A stretch of DNA of 15,681 nt from Alphaproteobacteria bacterium (GTDB lineage Bacteria; Pseudomonadota; Alphaproteobacteria; RF32; CAG-977), in assembly GCA_017476085.1 (NCBI GenBank), contig JAFVEJ010000008.1, positions 1 through 15,681 of the forward strand, in the 5' to 3' direction. Position 1 is the first letter of the stretch. Every line of letters begins with the position of its first letter. The translations under genes were made by a program, and so were the position numbers. Under the pieces are notes generated by a model, which was not told the origin of the DNA, ran no database searches, and saw nothing but the letters and a program-made list of their open reading frames with translations. Of this stretch, positions 7,943 through 14,502 are shown piece by piece.

Positions 7943-8380
7943 ATGGATAAATGGCAAAAACGCTTTTTTGATCTGGCTCAGTTGGTGGCAACATGGTCAA
8001 AAGACCCGTCTTCTCAAGTCGGCGCGGTAATTGTCGATGAAAAAAAACGCATTGTTTCCGTCGGCTTCAACGGACTGCCGATCGGCGTGGAAGATACGGA
8101 AGAACGTCTGAACAAGCGGGAATTAAAATACGAACTGATCGTTCATGCGGAAGCCAATGCGATTTTAACCGCGCCCAAATCTGTAGCCGGCTGCACCATT
8201 TACGTTTATCCGTATCTGCCATGTTCACGCTGCGCCGGAGCGATTATTCAGTCCGGCATCAAGCGTGTTGTCGTCGAAGACAGACCGATTCCCGACCGGT
8301 GGCTGGAAAATTTTAATCTGGCTAAAACCATTTTGGAAGAAGCCGGCGTTGCGGTTGATATAATACCGTCGGACAGATAA
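7943..8380 (+). CDS. Deoxycytidylate (dCMP) deaminase family protein
   Basis: Zinc-dependent deaminase, probably converting dCMP to dUMP as a source of thymidylate. Its 145 residues are one cytidine-deaminase-fold domain. The zinc site is H68 and catalytic E70 in HAEANAI, with C94 and C97 in PCSRCAGA. The N-terminal KDPSSQVGAVIVD stretch is typical of dCMP deaminases and separates it from tRNA adenosine deaminases and RibD. AAGGAG precedes the ATG by 8 nt, with a good promoter at 7887-7915. It is transcribed toward the small secreted-protein gene, 69 nt downstream. ComEB-like naming is possible, but competence is not implied. Confidence 0.85.
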   Translation: MDKWQKRFFDLAQLVATWSKDPSSQVGAVIVDEKKRIVSVGFNGLPIGVEDTEERLNKRELKYELIVHAEANAILTAPKSVAGCTIYVYPYLPCSRCAGAIIQSGIKRVVVEDRPIPDRWLENFNLAKTILEEAGVAVDIIPSDR

Positions 8381-8402
8381 CCTTCTGCCATCCTGATTTT
8401 CA

Positions 8403-8451
8403 ATCTGATTTTTGATATTTTAACCATGTTTATAAAGGGAGAAAATCAGAT
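8403..8451 (+). promoter_or_regulatory. Inverted repeat that could hide the start codon of the secreted protein
   Basis: ATCTGATTTT (8403-8412) is perfectly complementary to AAAATCAGAT (8442-8451). The latter covers the spacer after the ribosome-binding site AAGGGAG (8435-8441) and the first two bases of the ATG at 8450. A second copy of CTGATTTT lies at 8393-8400 and offers an alternative 8-bp partner. The AU-rich stem would leave the ribosome-binding site in the loop and trap the start codon. Whether the left arm is transcribed depends on the start site, which I cannot place. Confidence 0.4.
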
Positions 8452-8800
8452 GAAAAAAGAAATATTAACAGGCTTAGCTTTATTTTGCGCGGCTGCTTCT
8501 CCGGCTTTTGCCGACGGTATGAAAACGTTCGGCACGGTGGAAAAAATAGCGGCAACGGAAAACACTTTTACCGTTCGCGGTGACGACGGACATACCTATT
8601 TGTTCAACGTCAACGAAGTGACAGAAATGGAAAAAAACGGCAAATGGTTTGACGAAGATGTCACATTGACCGATTTAAACACGGGTGACCGCGTGCAGGT
8701 GGAATATTTTGCGGATAATCCGGATTACCTGATCGTTGACGAAGTGGAAATTTTTCCGCCGAAAGCCAAAAAAGCGATGAAACACAAAAAGAAAAAATAA
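8450..8800 (+). CDS. Small secreted (periplasmic) protein with a lysine/histidine-rich tail
   Basis: Function not recognised. The start at 8450 is chosen over an in-frame ATG at 8426 because AAGGGAG lies 8 nt before it and a clean signal peptide begins there: MKKE, a hydrophobic stretch, then SPAFA/DG with cleavage after residue 21. The mature part (about 95 residues) reads as short beta strands: GTVEKI, NTFTVRGDDGHTYLF, and GDRVQVEYFADNPDYLIVDEVEIF. This resembles the small beta-barrel domains of alphaproteobacterial DUF1344-type proteins, but I cannot confirm membership. The last residues are KAKKAMKHKKKK, a strongly basic end. An intrinsic terminator follows directly. It is probably a single-gene unit, or read through from the dCMP deaminase gene. 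Confidence 0.75.
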   Translation: MKKEILTGLALFCAAASPAFADGMKTFGTVEKIAATENTFTVRGDDGHTYLFNVNEVTEMEKNGKWFDEDVTLTDLNTGDRVQVEYFADNPDYLIVDEVEIFPPKAKKAMKHKKKK

Positions 8801-8803
8801 GAT

Positions 8804-8832
8804 AAGCCCGCTTTACGGCGGGCTTGTTTTTT
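8804..8832 (+). terminator. Intrinsic terminator after the small secreted-protein gene
   Basis: AAGCCCGC (8804-8811), a 6-nt loop and GCGGGCTT (8818-8825) form a perfect 8-bp GC-rich stem, followed by GTTTTTTG. It starts 3 nt after the stop codon. Confidence 0.88.
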
Positions 8833-8841
8833 GTGTATGCT
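8812..8841 (+). promoter_or_regulatory. Possible promoter of the MBL-fold hydrolase gene, inside the terminator
   Basis: TTTACG (8812-8817, the loop of the preceding terminator), 18 nt, then TATGCT (8836-8841). The same TTTAC(N)-18-TATGCT layout occurs before slyX. The -10 ends 27 nt before the ATG at 8869. The -35 is weak, so this is a candidate only. Confidence 0.35.
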
Positions 8842-8868
8842 TGAAAAAACATACGGAAAGGCTTTGTT

Positions 8869-9498
8869 ATGATTGTTAAACAAATCAGTGTCGCTGATAT
8901 CATTGAAACGAACGCTTATTTTTACATTGATGAAAAAACGAAGAACGGTTTTTTGATCGATCCGGCAGCGCAAACGGACATATTGCTTCAAATCATTAAA
9001 GAAAACGGCTGGACGATCGAAAAAATGCTGATCACGCATGGGCATTTCGATCATATCGGCGCAGTGGAAACACTTCATCGCCGACTGAACATTCCCTATA
9101 TCGCGCATCAAAACGGGCGGGAATATTTAACGGACGGACGGTTGAATTTAGGGGATTACTGCAATCGAACATTCAATCTGAACGAAGCCGAATATCTAAA
9201 CGACGGAGATGAGATAAAATTAAACGCCGATCCGTCAGTCGCTTTGAAAGTCATTCATACGCCCGGCCATACACCCGATTCCGTTGTTTACTATGACGCG
9301 GCGAACAAAACGGCATTTGTCGGCGACACGATTTTCAAAGACAGCATGGGGGCGACACATTTTCCCGGCGGCGATTTCGCACAGCTGCAAAACAGTATCC
9401 GGCAAAAGATTTTGACTTTACCGGACGATACGGTTTTGTATTCGGGACATTCCGAACCGACAACGGTCAGCCGAGAAAAAAGAAATTTCGGGCTGTAA
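8869..9498 (+). CDS. Metallo-beta-lactamase-fold hydrolase, glyoxalase II-like
   Basis: Cytoplasmic hydrolase with a binuclear metal site. All ligands are present in its 209 residues: THGHFDH (H57, H59, D61, H62), H134 in HTPGHTPDS, D153 in VGDTIF and H194 in YSGHSEPTT. This length and motif set fits the YcbL/GloB-like subgroup that acts on thioesters such as S-lactoylglutathione, but it lacks the extra C-terminal helical domain of true glyoxalase II, so the substrate is open. GGAAAGG lies 7 nt before the ATG. Its TAA directly abuts the stop of the convergent HAD gene with no intervening base. Confidence 0.85.
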   Translation: MIVKQISVADIIETNAYFYIDEKTKNGFLIDPAAQTDILLQIIKENGWTIEKMLITHGHFDHIGAVETLHRRLNIPYIAHQNGREYLTDGRLNLGDYCNRTFNLNEAEYLNDGDEIKLNADPSVALKVIHTPGHTPDSVVYYDAANKTAFVGDTIFKDSMGATHFPGGDFAQLQNSIRQKILTLPDDTVLYSGHSEPTTVSREKRNFGL

Positions 9499-10194
9499 TC
9501 AGGCGCTTTTATTCATCAGCAACGCGGATAAAAAAGTTATTAAATCCGGCGTTTCATAGTCGCAAAAATCCTGTGTATCGACCGAACAGTATTTGTTGTT
9601 TTCCACGTTTGAAGAAATCCAAACGGTATGCATACCGGCTTTTTTTGCGCCCAAAATATTTGCGGGACTGTCGTCAAACATAATGCTTTCTTCGGCTTTT
9701 AATGCGAAGGTATTCAACATTTTCAGATAAGTCTGCAAGGCCGGTTTCGGAATATAGTCGGCTTCGCGAATAGAAAAGATTCCGCTGAAACATTCCGTCA
9801 ATCCCAATCGTTCCAAAACGCGTTCCGCATGCTGATGCGCGCCGTTGGTAAAGACGAATTTTTTGTCAGGCAATGCGTCAAGGCATTTTTTCAACTGCGG
9901 ATTTTCTTTTAAGGATGACAAATCCAGTTCATGCACATAATCGGTAAAATCTTCGGGGTTCACATCGTGTTCGACCATCAGCCCCCAGACAGTCGCGCCG
10001 TATTTGCGATAATACTCTTTTTGAATAACGGCGGCTTCTTTTTTTCCGATATGGAGCGTTTTCATAACATAAGCGCAAATCCGTTCGGCCATCTGCGCAT
10101 AAATTTCACCGGTCGGCGGATACAACGTATCATCCAAATCAAAAACCCATCCCTTAATGTATCTTAATTCTTTTTGTAAAAGCTGATAATCCAT
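9499..10194 (-). CDS. HAD-family phosphatase, pyrimidine 5'-nucleotidase-like
   Basis: Haloacid-dehalogenase subfamily IA hydrolase of 231 residues. Motif I is FDLDDTLYP with nucleophile D19 and D21, motif II is FTNG (115-118), motif III is K150 in YIPKPAL, and motif IV is FDDSPANI (173-180). FDLDDTLYP combined with a long helical cap and FDDS is typical of the Sdt1/Phm8-type pyrimidine 5'-nucleotidases, which dephosphorylate UMP or CMP. Phosphoglycolate phosphatase-like activity is the main alternative. AAAGGA lies 9 nt upstream of the ATG. It is 65 nt downstream of the M20 peptidase gene on the same strand, so the two may be co-transcribed. Confidence 0.82.
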   Translation of the reverse strand: MDYQLLQKELRYIKGWVFDLDDTLYPPTGEIYAQMAERICAYVMKTLHIGKKEAAVIQKEYYRKYGATVWGLMVEHDVNPEDFTDYVHELDLSSLKENPQLKKCLDALPDKKFVFTNGAHQHAERVLERLGLTECFSGIFSIREADYIPKPALQTYLKMLNTFALKAEESIMFDDSPANILGAKKAGMHTVWISSNVENNKYCSVDTQDFCDYETPDLITFLSALLMNKSA

Positions 10195-10259
10195 TGATAT
10201 GTATCCTTTTTAGCCGGAATACATATTGTAAGGAAAAGCCCTTAATAAAAAGTGTACTT

Positions 10260-11459
10260 TTAAAGGCCGTTAAACGTATAAAACAGCGTTTTGATCAGCT
10301 CGAAGCCTTTGTCCATCGAATCGGCTTCGACATATTCGGCGGCGGAATGCATATTATATATGTTCGCCGCGCCGACCAGATACGGTTTGAACGTTTTGCC
10401 GTCCGCGTTTTTCTTTTGCGCATACAGATGCGTTTCCGCACCGGCATGAAACGAAGAAATGTTCAGATTTATGCCTAATTTAGCTCCGGCTTTTTTTGCC
10501 GTTTCAATCATTGTCGTATCGCTTGTTTTTTCAAACGGAGGAATATGTTCTTCAAAAGCCGCGGAAAAAGAAGCCAGTCCGTCGTATTTTTTATTGAATG
10601 AAGCAATCTTATCCTGAATTTCCTTAATTAAAGCGGCCTCTTTGGCTTTATCCGAACTGCGGATAGAATAAAGAGCGAACGCATCCGTGTTAATAATGTT
10701 GGACATAGCATGATCTGCCATAAAAAAGGCGAACTCCGATCCCTGCTTGTCTGTCGGTATATTCTTGACGCCGCCTGCGACAACCGCCCCCGCATTAACA
10801 GATGTAATCACACCGGTTTCATCTTTATAATAAACGCCCTGCGGCAATTCCGCCATAATTTCGGCAATCAGCTTGACCGCGTTGACGCGTAACGGGTCAG
10901 CAATATCAATACCGGAATGACCGCCCTTAAACGCTTTGACGCTTAAAACCATTTTTGTATAACCGGCTCCGGCAATTTGAAAATCGCCCAGACGATCGCC
11001 GTCCAGCACTAAAATATATTCCGATTTGAATTGATCAAAATTCAAAGCGCGTGCGCCGCTCATATTTTGTTCTTCATCACGGGTAAAAACGACTTCCAAG
11101 CCGCCGTGCGCCGCTTTATCGTTTATAACCGTTTTGGCCAGCATCATTGCGGCCGCAACGCCTGCTTTATCGTCCGCGCCCAAAGTGCGTTTGCCGTCCG
11201 TTTTGATAATATTGCCCTCTTTGACGATATGAACGGGGCTTGAATCGCCGACGACATCCATATGTGCGGACAGCATTAACGGCCGTTTGGACGAATCCGC
11301 CGCCGGAATATAAGCATAAATATTTCCGAAACTGTCACGTTCGGCAGAAATATTATTTTCTTTAAAAAAAGAAAGAATATGTTCCGCAACCGCATCTTCC
11401 TGCATAGAAGGGGAAGGAATACGCGCCAAATCACAAAACAAGTCGGTTAAAGCCGTCAT
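10260..11459 (-). CDS. M20-family metallopeptidase, tripeptidase T-like (PepT/PepT2)
   Basis: Cytoplasmic di-zinc aminopeptidase that probably releases N-terminal residues from small peptides. In 399 residues the M20 metal ligands appear in order: H66 in SAHMDVVGD, D96 in LGADDKAGVA, E129/E130 in FTRDEE, D153 in VLDGD, and H371 in NMHSAAEYV. The lid/dimerisation domain lies between about residues 170 and 285 (KAFKGGHSGIDI onward). There is no signal peptide. GAGGTG sits 5 nt before the ATG. It is divergent from slyX over 110 nt. Assignment to the PepT branch rests on the LGADDKAG and KGGHSG motifs; the exact substrate is unknown. Confidence 0.85.
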   Translation of the reverse strand: MTALTDLFCDLARIPSPSMQEDAVAEHILSFFKENNISAERDSFGNIYAYIPAADSSKRPLMLSAHMDVVGDSSPVHIVKEGNIIKTDGKRTLGADDKAGVAAAMMLAKTVINDKAAHGGLEVVFTRDEEQNMSGARALNFDQFKSEYILVLDGDRLGDFQIAGAGYTKMVLSVKAFKGGHSGIDIADPLRVNAVKLIAEIMAELPQGVYYKDETGVITSVNAGAVVAGGVKNIPTDKQGSEFAFFMADHAMSNIINTDAFALYSIRSSDKAKEAALIKEIQDKIASFNKKYDGLASFSAAFEEHIPPFEKTSDTTMIETAKKAGAKLGINLNISSFHAGAETHLYAQKKNADGKTFKPYLVGAANIYNMHSAAEYVEADSMDKGFELIKTLFYTFNGL

Positions 11460-11510
11460 AAAAGCACCTCATAAAAAAATAATTTTTCTTAAAGTAAGCT
11501 TTTTAAAAGA

Positions 11511-11540
11511 TTTACTCAACAATCAAAATAGCGCTATGCT
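11511..11540 (+). promoter_or_regulatory. Probable slyX promoter
   Basis: TTTACT (11511-11516), 18 nt, TATGCT (11535-11540). The -10 ends 29 nt before the slyX ATG. It closely resembles the element before the MBL-fold gene. Confidence 0.45.
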
Positions 11541-11569
11541 CGTTTTATCCGATTTAAAAGAGGTTTCAA

Positions 11570-11782
11570 ATGACGCTTGATAAAATAGAAGAACGCTTTA
11601 TCACATTAGAAAGCATTATTGCCGAAAACGAACGCACTCTGAAAGATTTAAACCAAATTGTCGCCGAACAAGCATTAATAATCGATCGGCTTCAGCGTGA
11701 AGTCTTTTTCTTGGCGCAAAACTTCGATGCCGGCGGTCAAATTCGCCCGCTTTCCGAAGAAGCTCCTCCGCCGCACTATTGA
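11570..11782 (+). CDS. slyX: SlyX family protein
   Basis: Seventy-residue protein, nearly all one heptad-patterned coiled coil: leucines, isoleucines and charged residues from LDKIEERFITLES to LQREVFFLAQ. It ends in the diagnostic PPPHY. E. coli SlyX has the same layout and the same end. The biochemical role is unknown; in E. coli the gene sits beside slyD. Here its neighbours are an M20 peptidase and a putative metallopeptidase. AGAGG lies 6 nt before the ATG. One nucleotide separates its stop from that of the convergent gene. Confidence 0.92.
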   Translation: MTLDKIEERFITLESIIAENERTLKDLNQIVAEQALIIDRLQREVFFLAQNFDAGGQIRPLSEEAPPPHY

Positions 11783-11783
11783 T

Positions 11784-12833
11784 TTAGCGCGTCTTATTCT
11801 TTTTATGCAGTAAAGCGGCCGCGGTTAAAGACGGCTTTTTCTGCTGCTTGATTTGTTTCGCGGCATGTTTCTGACGACTGGCCAAAGCAGCTTCTTTTGC
11901 CTCAGCGCTGACAGCGCGGGCGTTGTTTTCAAGCTTCACTTCCGGACGTTTTTGCGCTTCAATTCCGGCGATTGTCTTATCGGGAATATGCCCGGACAAA
12001 GCTTCCCGTTTTTGATGCTGAGCAACGATGCGGTCTTTCATATCTTCATATAAAGCCGTATATTTTCCTGTTTCCAAAACATTCGGATCGTCGGTAAAAT
12101 AATTATCGCCCGTTTGCGGATCAGAACAAAACGCTTTGACAAATTTTGCAGCGCTGACGGATTTTAGTTTTTTATTGAAAGAGCGCGGAGACGTTCCCTC
12201 GATTTCCTGAACAACTCCTTCGTCATAAGAATCTCTGCGGTCGGCGTTGTCATACCACCCTTTGAAAGCGGCGGTTCTGGCTTGATTAATATCGCCGGTT
12301 TCTTTGTAAGCCGCCTCAAAAGAGCCGGTGATTTCGGGAAATTCCGTTTCAAAATCTTTCCAGCACGCTTCATTTCCTTGTTCTTTCAATTCCCAAGCGA
12401 CCAGACAGCCATAACTTTCCGCGTCGGCTTCCATGATGCGGTCTCTGTGCAATAACGTTTTGGTATCGTATTCATACCCTTCCAAATCGGTCAGATTTTC
12501 ATATGTAAACTGATAGGCGTGTCTGAGTTCGTGCGCTAACGTGGCAATATTTTCCGCCAAAGAATTTTCCGGATTTAAAGCACAGCATTCTTCGCACGGA
12601 TCCGCATAGCCGAAAATGCCTTCGTTGGCCGCGTTTTTATCAAATCTCAGCTCATAACCGTTTTCCGCAGCCGTTTCCAAAATGGCTCGACCCGCATCCG
12701 ATTTGCACATTTCATTGATAACTTCGACCATTTTCCTTTTGACCGACGCACCGCCGCGAATGGGAATATCGACTTCCGGTTCCAATGCGGCAGCAGGACT
12801 TTTCTTTTTTTCGGATTTTAATGTTTTAACCAT
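11784..12833 (-). CDS. Putative cytoplasmic zinc metallopeptidase (HELRH motif; DUF6782-like)
   Basis: Zinc-peptidase signature HELRHAYQ at residues 101-108, with a downstream glutamate in RIMEADAES (E135) as the likely third ligand: HExxH plus about 30 residues plus E, a gluzincin-like pattern. This resembles the putative metallopeptidases grouped as DUF6782 in Proteobacteria, from memory. An unusual Cys cluster, CEECC (80-84), lies just before the active site. The N-terminus is basic without a signal peptide. The C-terminal third (about 285-349) is Lys/Ala/Gln-rich and likely helical or disordered. Translation starts 12 nt after the unrecognised upstream gene, with GAGGTG placed right after that gene's stop, so the two form an operon. 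The substrate is unknown. Confidence 0.72.
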   Translation of the reverse strand: MVKTLKSEKKKSPAAALEPEVDIPIRGGASVKRKMVEVINEMCKSDAGRAILETAAENGYELRFDKNAANEGIFGYADPCEECCALNPENSLAENIATLAHELRHAYQFTYENLTDLEGYEYDTKTLLHRDRIMEADAESYGCLVAWELKEQGNEACWKDFETEFPEITGSFEAAYKETGDINQARTAAFKGWYDNADRRDSYDEGVVQEIEGTSPRSFNKKLKSVSAAKFVKAFCSDPQTGDNYFTDDPNVLETGKYTALYEDMKDRIVAQHQKREALSGHIPDKTIAGIEAQKRPEVKLENNARAVSAEAKEAALASRQKHAAKQIKQQKKPSLTAAALLHKKNKTR

Positions 12834-12845
12834 AAAAACACCTCA

Positions 12846-13436
12846 TTATCTGAGAATAACGCGTTGAACGGGCAGGTTTTCATAGACGATTTCTTCATTA
12901 TCAATGGAAACGGCGCCGTTTTTTTCAATTTTTAAATCGGCTTTAAACAGAGTATCTTCCAACAATACGAAGCCGGATACGACGAATCCGTCTTTCGTTC
13001 CGCGAATTTGCGGTGCCGCGACAAGATTTTTCAACGTTTCCCGAAGCTCTTCGTCAAAGTCTTCGCCGATAATATCGTCCGGCGTTAAAGCCAATACGGC
13101 AAAAGAATCGTTGACGGCAACTTGTTTGAAATAAAAAGCCGCATATGCCGCAACATTTTCGGAATCTAATTTTAAAGAAAGAGCCTTGTTTATTTTAATC
13201 AGCGTTTCTTCTTCGCCGTCCGTTTCAAAAACGCGTTCATCATCGCAAATGTATTCTTTGGTGATAATGGGACGTGTCGTAAAGCACTTAACATAAACGT
13301 CATACGCGTTTTTATAAAACGGCAGAGCATATCTTTTCATATCAAACCGACCGGCACGAAACGGAACACGTCCGACAGACTGTATAATCCGTTCTGCCAA
13401 CCGAGCTTTTTCCGTATCGTTTAATTCCTGGTTCAT
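12846..13436 (-). CDS. Unrecognised protein paired with the metallopeptidase
   Basis: I do not recognise a family. The 196-residue product has no signal peptide or membrane segment. A helical, charged N-terminus (NDTEKARLAERIIQSV) is followed by basic patches (FRAGRFDMKRY). The second half is mixed alpha/beta, with an acidic region (DDIIGEDFDEELRETLKNL) and a beta-rich end (GFVVSGFVLLED, LKIEKNGAVSIDNEEIVYE). The start is placed at the second ATG (13436) because AGAGGA lies 5 nt before it; the ATG at 13442 would leave no spacing. Its only close partner is the downstream metallopeptidase gene, 12 nt away. It might be a regulator, substrate or chaperone of that enzyme, but nothing in the sequence proves this. 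Confidence 0.65.
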   Translation of the reverse strand: MNQELNDTEKARLAERIIQSVGRVPFRAGRFDMKRYALPFYKNAYDVYVKCFTTRPIITKEYICDDERVFETDGEEETLIKINKALSLKLDSENVAAYAAFYFKQVAVNDSFAVLALTPDDIIGEDFDEELRETLKNLVAAPQIRGTKDGFVVSGFVLLEDTLFKADLKIEKNGAVSIDNEEIVYENLPVQRVILR

Positions 13437-13469
13437 CTGCATCCTCTAAGCTTTGAGTGAAATGGAAAA

Positions 13470-13487
13470 ATGACGGGAACGCTTCCC
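13470..13487 (-). terminator. Weak terminator after infA
   Basis: On the minus strand GGGAA-GCG-TTCCC (13487 to 13475) is followed by GTCATTTTT. The 5-bp stem and 3-nt loop are short, so termination may be partial and allow read-through into the gene at 13436. Confidence 0.35.
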
Positions 13488-13511
13488 CCATAAAAAACGG
13501 CGGAACTATTA

Positions 13512-13739
13512 TTATACAGGCGTTTTATGTCTGAATGTAATCCGTCCCTTGGTCAAATCATAGGGGGTCATTTCGATATCCACCTTATCACCTACCATAA
13601 CGCGGATACGGAATTTGCGCATTTTACCGGCGGTATGCGCCAAAATCTCATGATCGTTTTCCAACTTAACCCGAAACATGGCATTCGGCAACTTTTCAAC
13701 AACAATGCCGCTGAATTCCAATAATTCTTCTTTTGCCAT
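13512..13739 (-). CDS. infA: Translation initiation factor IF-1
   Basis: Small OB-fold protein that binds the A site of the 30S subunit during initiation. The 75 residues cover the full family length (72 in E. coli) plus a short KTPV end. Conserved stretches include [25 protein letters not shown] and [11 protein letters not shown]. The HTAGKMRK and [15 protein letters not shown] forms are those of Alphaproteobacteria. AAGGAG is 6 nt before the ATG. The usual alphaproteobacterial neighbours, such as maf, are not in this window; instead a TerB-like gene is upstream and an unrecognised gene downstream. Confidence 0.97.
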   Translation of the reverse strand: MAKEELLEFSGIVVEKLPNAMFRVKLENDHEILAHTAGKMRKFRIRVMVGDKVDIEMTPYDLTKGRITFRHKTPV

Positions 13740-13770
13740 ATGTGGCTCCTTAAACTAAAAAAACTTTGGC

Positions 13771-13799
13771 AGTTTACACCTTTTTTTTATCAGAAACAA
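13771..13799 (-). promoter_or_regulatory. Candidate infA promoter
   Basis: Reading the minus strand, TTGTTT (13799-13794), a 17-nt spacer, then TAAACT (13776-13771), about 31 nt before the infA ATG. It lies in the 64-nt gap after the TerB-like gene. Confidence 0.35.
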
Positions 13800-13803
13800 G
13801 CTG

Positions 13804-14271
13804 TTATAAATCGTAGTCGTCCAATTCATCCTCGGACATATCGGAAGAGTCATAACCGGAAAAGATTTCGGCGCCTTCTTCTTCCCATTCAATGCCTCTG
13901 ATGACCCAATTACTGATTTGTTCCATTTTTTCCAATGGAATATTCAAAGCCATACCGACTTTTGAAATAAACAAAATTTCAGGGTCGGACAAATCGCCGT
14001 CTTCATATCCCAAATAAAACATTTCACGAAGCAAGACCAAAGCGAATCCTTTATTCGTAATTGTTTTTACCTTAGCCAACGCCTCTTCTTCCGTTCTGGG
14101 GCGAATAGCCTCTTTAGCGTTTTCTTTTGTTAAATTGTACAATTTGGCCAAATCAACGAAAAACTGCTTTTCATCTCCGTCAAATTCACCGTCCACGCGC
14201 GCCAGATGAGCGATCGCGCTTAAAAAAGCGATGCGCTGATCCAAATCGACATCTTCAAAAAATTCCATCAT
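13804..14271 (-). CDS. TerB-like domain protein with an acidic tail
   Basis: The frame is open to 14406, but the start is placed at 14271 (155 residues): AAGGAG lies 8 nt before the ATG-ATG pair, and a promoter at 14314-14342 would start the RNA downstream of the longer start. The helical core has two acidic turns, ARVDGEFDGDEKQFF and GYEDGDLSDPEILFISKVGMAL, typical of the TerB/DjlA-like fold, which can bind metal. The C-terminus is very acidic (EWEEEGAE, SEDELDDYDL). TerB-like proteins occur in stress and membrane-linked systems, but the specific role here is unknown. It lies upstream of infA on the same strand and is divergent from the cold-shock gene. Confidence 0.72.
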   Translation of the reverse strand: MMEFFEDVDLDQRIAFLSAIAHLARVDGEFDGDEKQFFVDLAKLYNLTKENAKEAIRPRTEEEALAKVKTITNKGFALVLLREMFYLGYEDGDLSDPEILFISKVGMALNIPLEKMEQISNWVIRGIEWEEEGAEIFSGYDSSDMSEDELDDYDL

Positions 14272-14313
14272 CGGGGATTCTCCTTTCGAAGGGGCCCAAA
14301 AAAAACAACTGTC

Positions 14314-14342
14314 TTTATGTCTAGTTATACCTGTTTTGACAA
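14314..14342 (-). promoter_or_regulatory. Candidate promoter of the TerB-like gene
   Basis: On the minus strand TTGTCA (14342-14337), 17 nt, CATAAA (14319-14314). The same bases read on the plus strand give TTGACA (14336-14341), so the two strands share a -35-like core, although the plus strand lacks a clear -10 at the right distance. Confidence 0.4.
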
Positions 14343-14472
14343 AATTTAAAAGAAAAAAGTAAAAAGAAACAAAGATTTCACAAAAGAACAACATAATTAA
14401 CCACAACTAAGGGATAAAGTGACCGCCTTATTTTTTTCTGCTACTGTGGCGTTTGTCTTGAAAAAGGCTGTT

Positions 14473-14478
14473 TATAAT
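14473..14478 (+). promoter_or_regulatory. Consensus -10 of the cold-shock gene
   Basis: A perfect TATAAT lies 24 nt before the chosen ATG (14503), with a TG two bases further upstream that may serve as an extended -10. The -35 is poor. It implies a short leader rather than the long one of E. coli cspA. Confidence 0.45.
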
Positions 14479-14502
14479 TTTTTTATTATGAAAGAGATAA
14501 AG

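Noticed and set aside
8426..8449. Upstream in-frame ATG of the secreted protein
   Set aside because: It would put MFIKGENQ in front of the signal peptide and has no ribosome-binding site; AAGGGAG supports the ATG at 8450.
13761..13775. AAACT/AGTTT hairpin with a following T run after the TerB-like gene as a terminator
   Set aside because: The stem is 5 bp and AT-rich with no GC core, and it overlaps the candidate infA -10; too weak to annotate.
14272..14406. N-terminal 45-residue hydrophobic extension of the TerB-like frame
   Set aside because: AAGGAG sits before the 14271 start and a promoter lies inside the extension; the extra residues look like translated AT-rich leader.
14419..14502. 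Earlier starts for the cold-shock protein (14419, 14488)
   Set aside because: The family begins at M-S-x-G-T-V-K-W-F, and a perfect TATAAT at 14473-14478 puts the RNA start after 14419.
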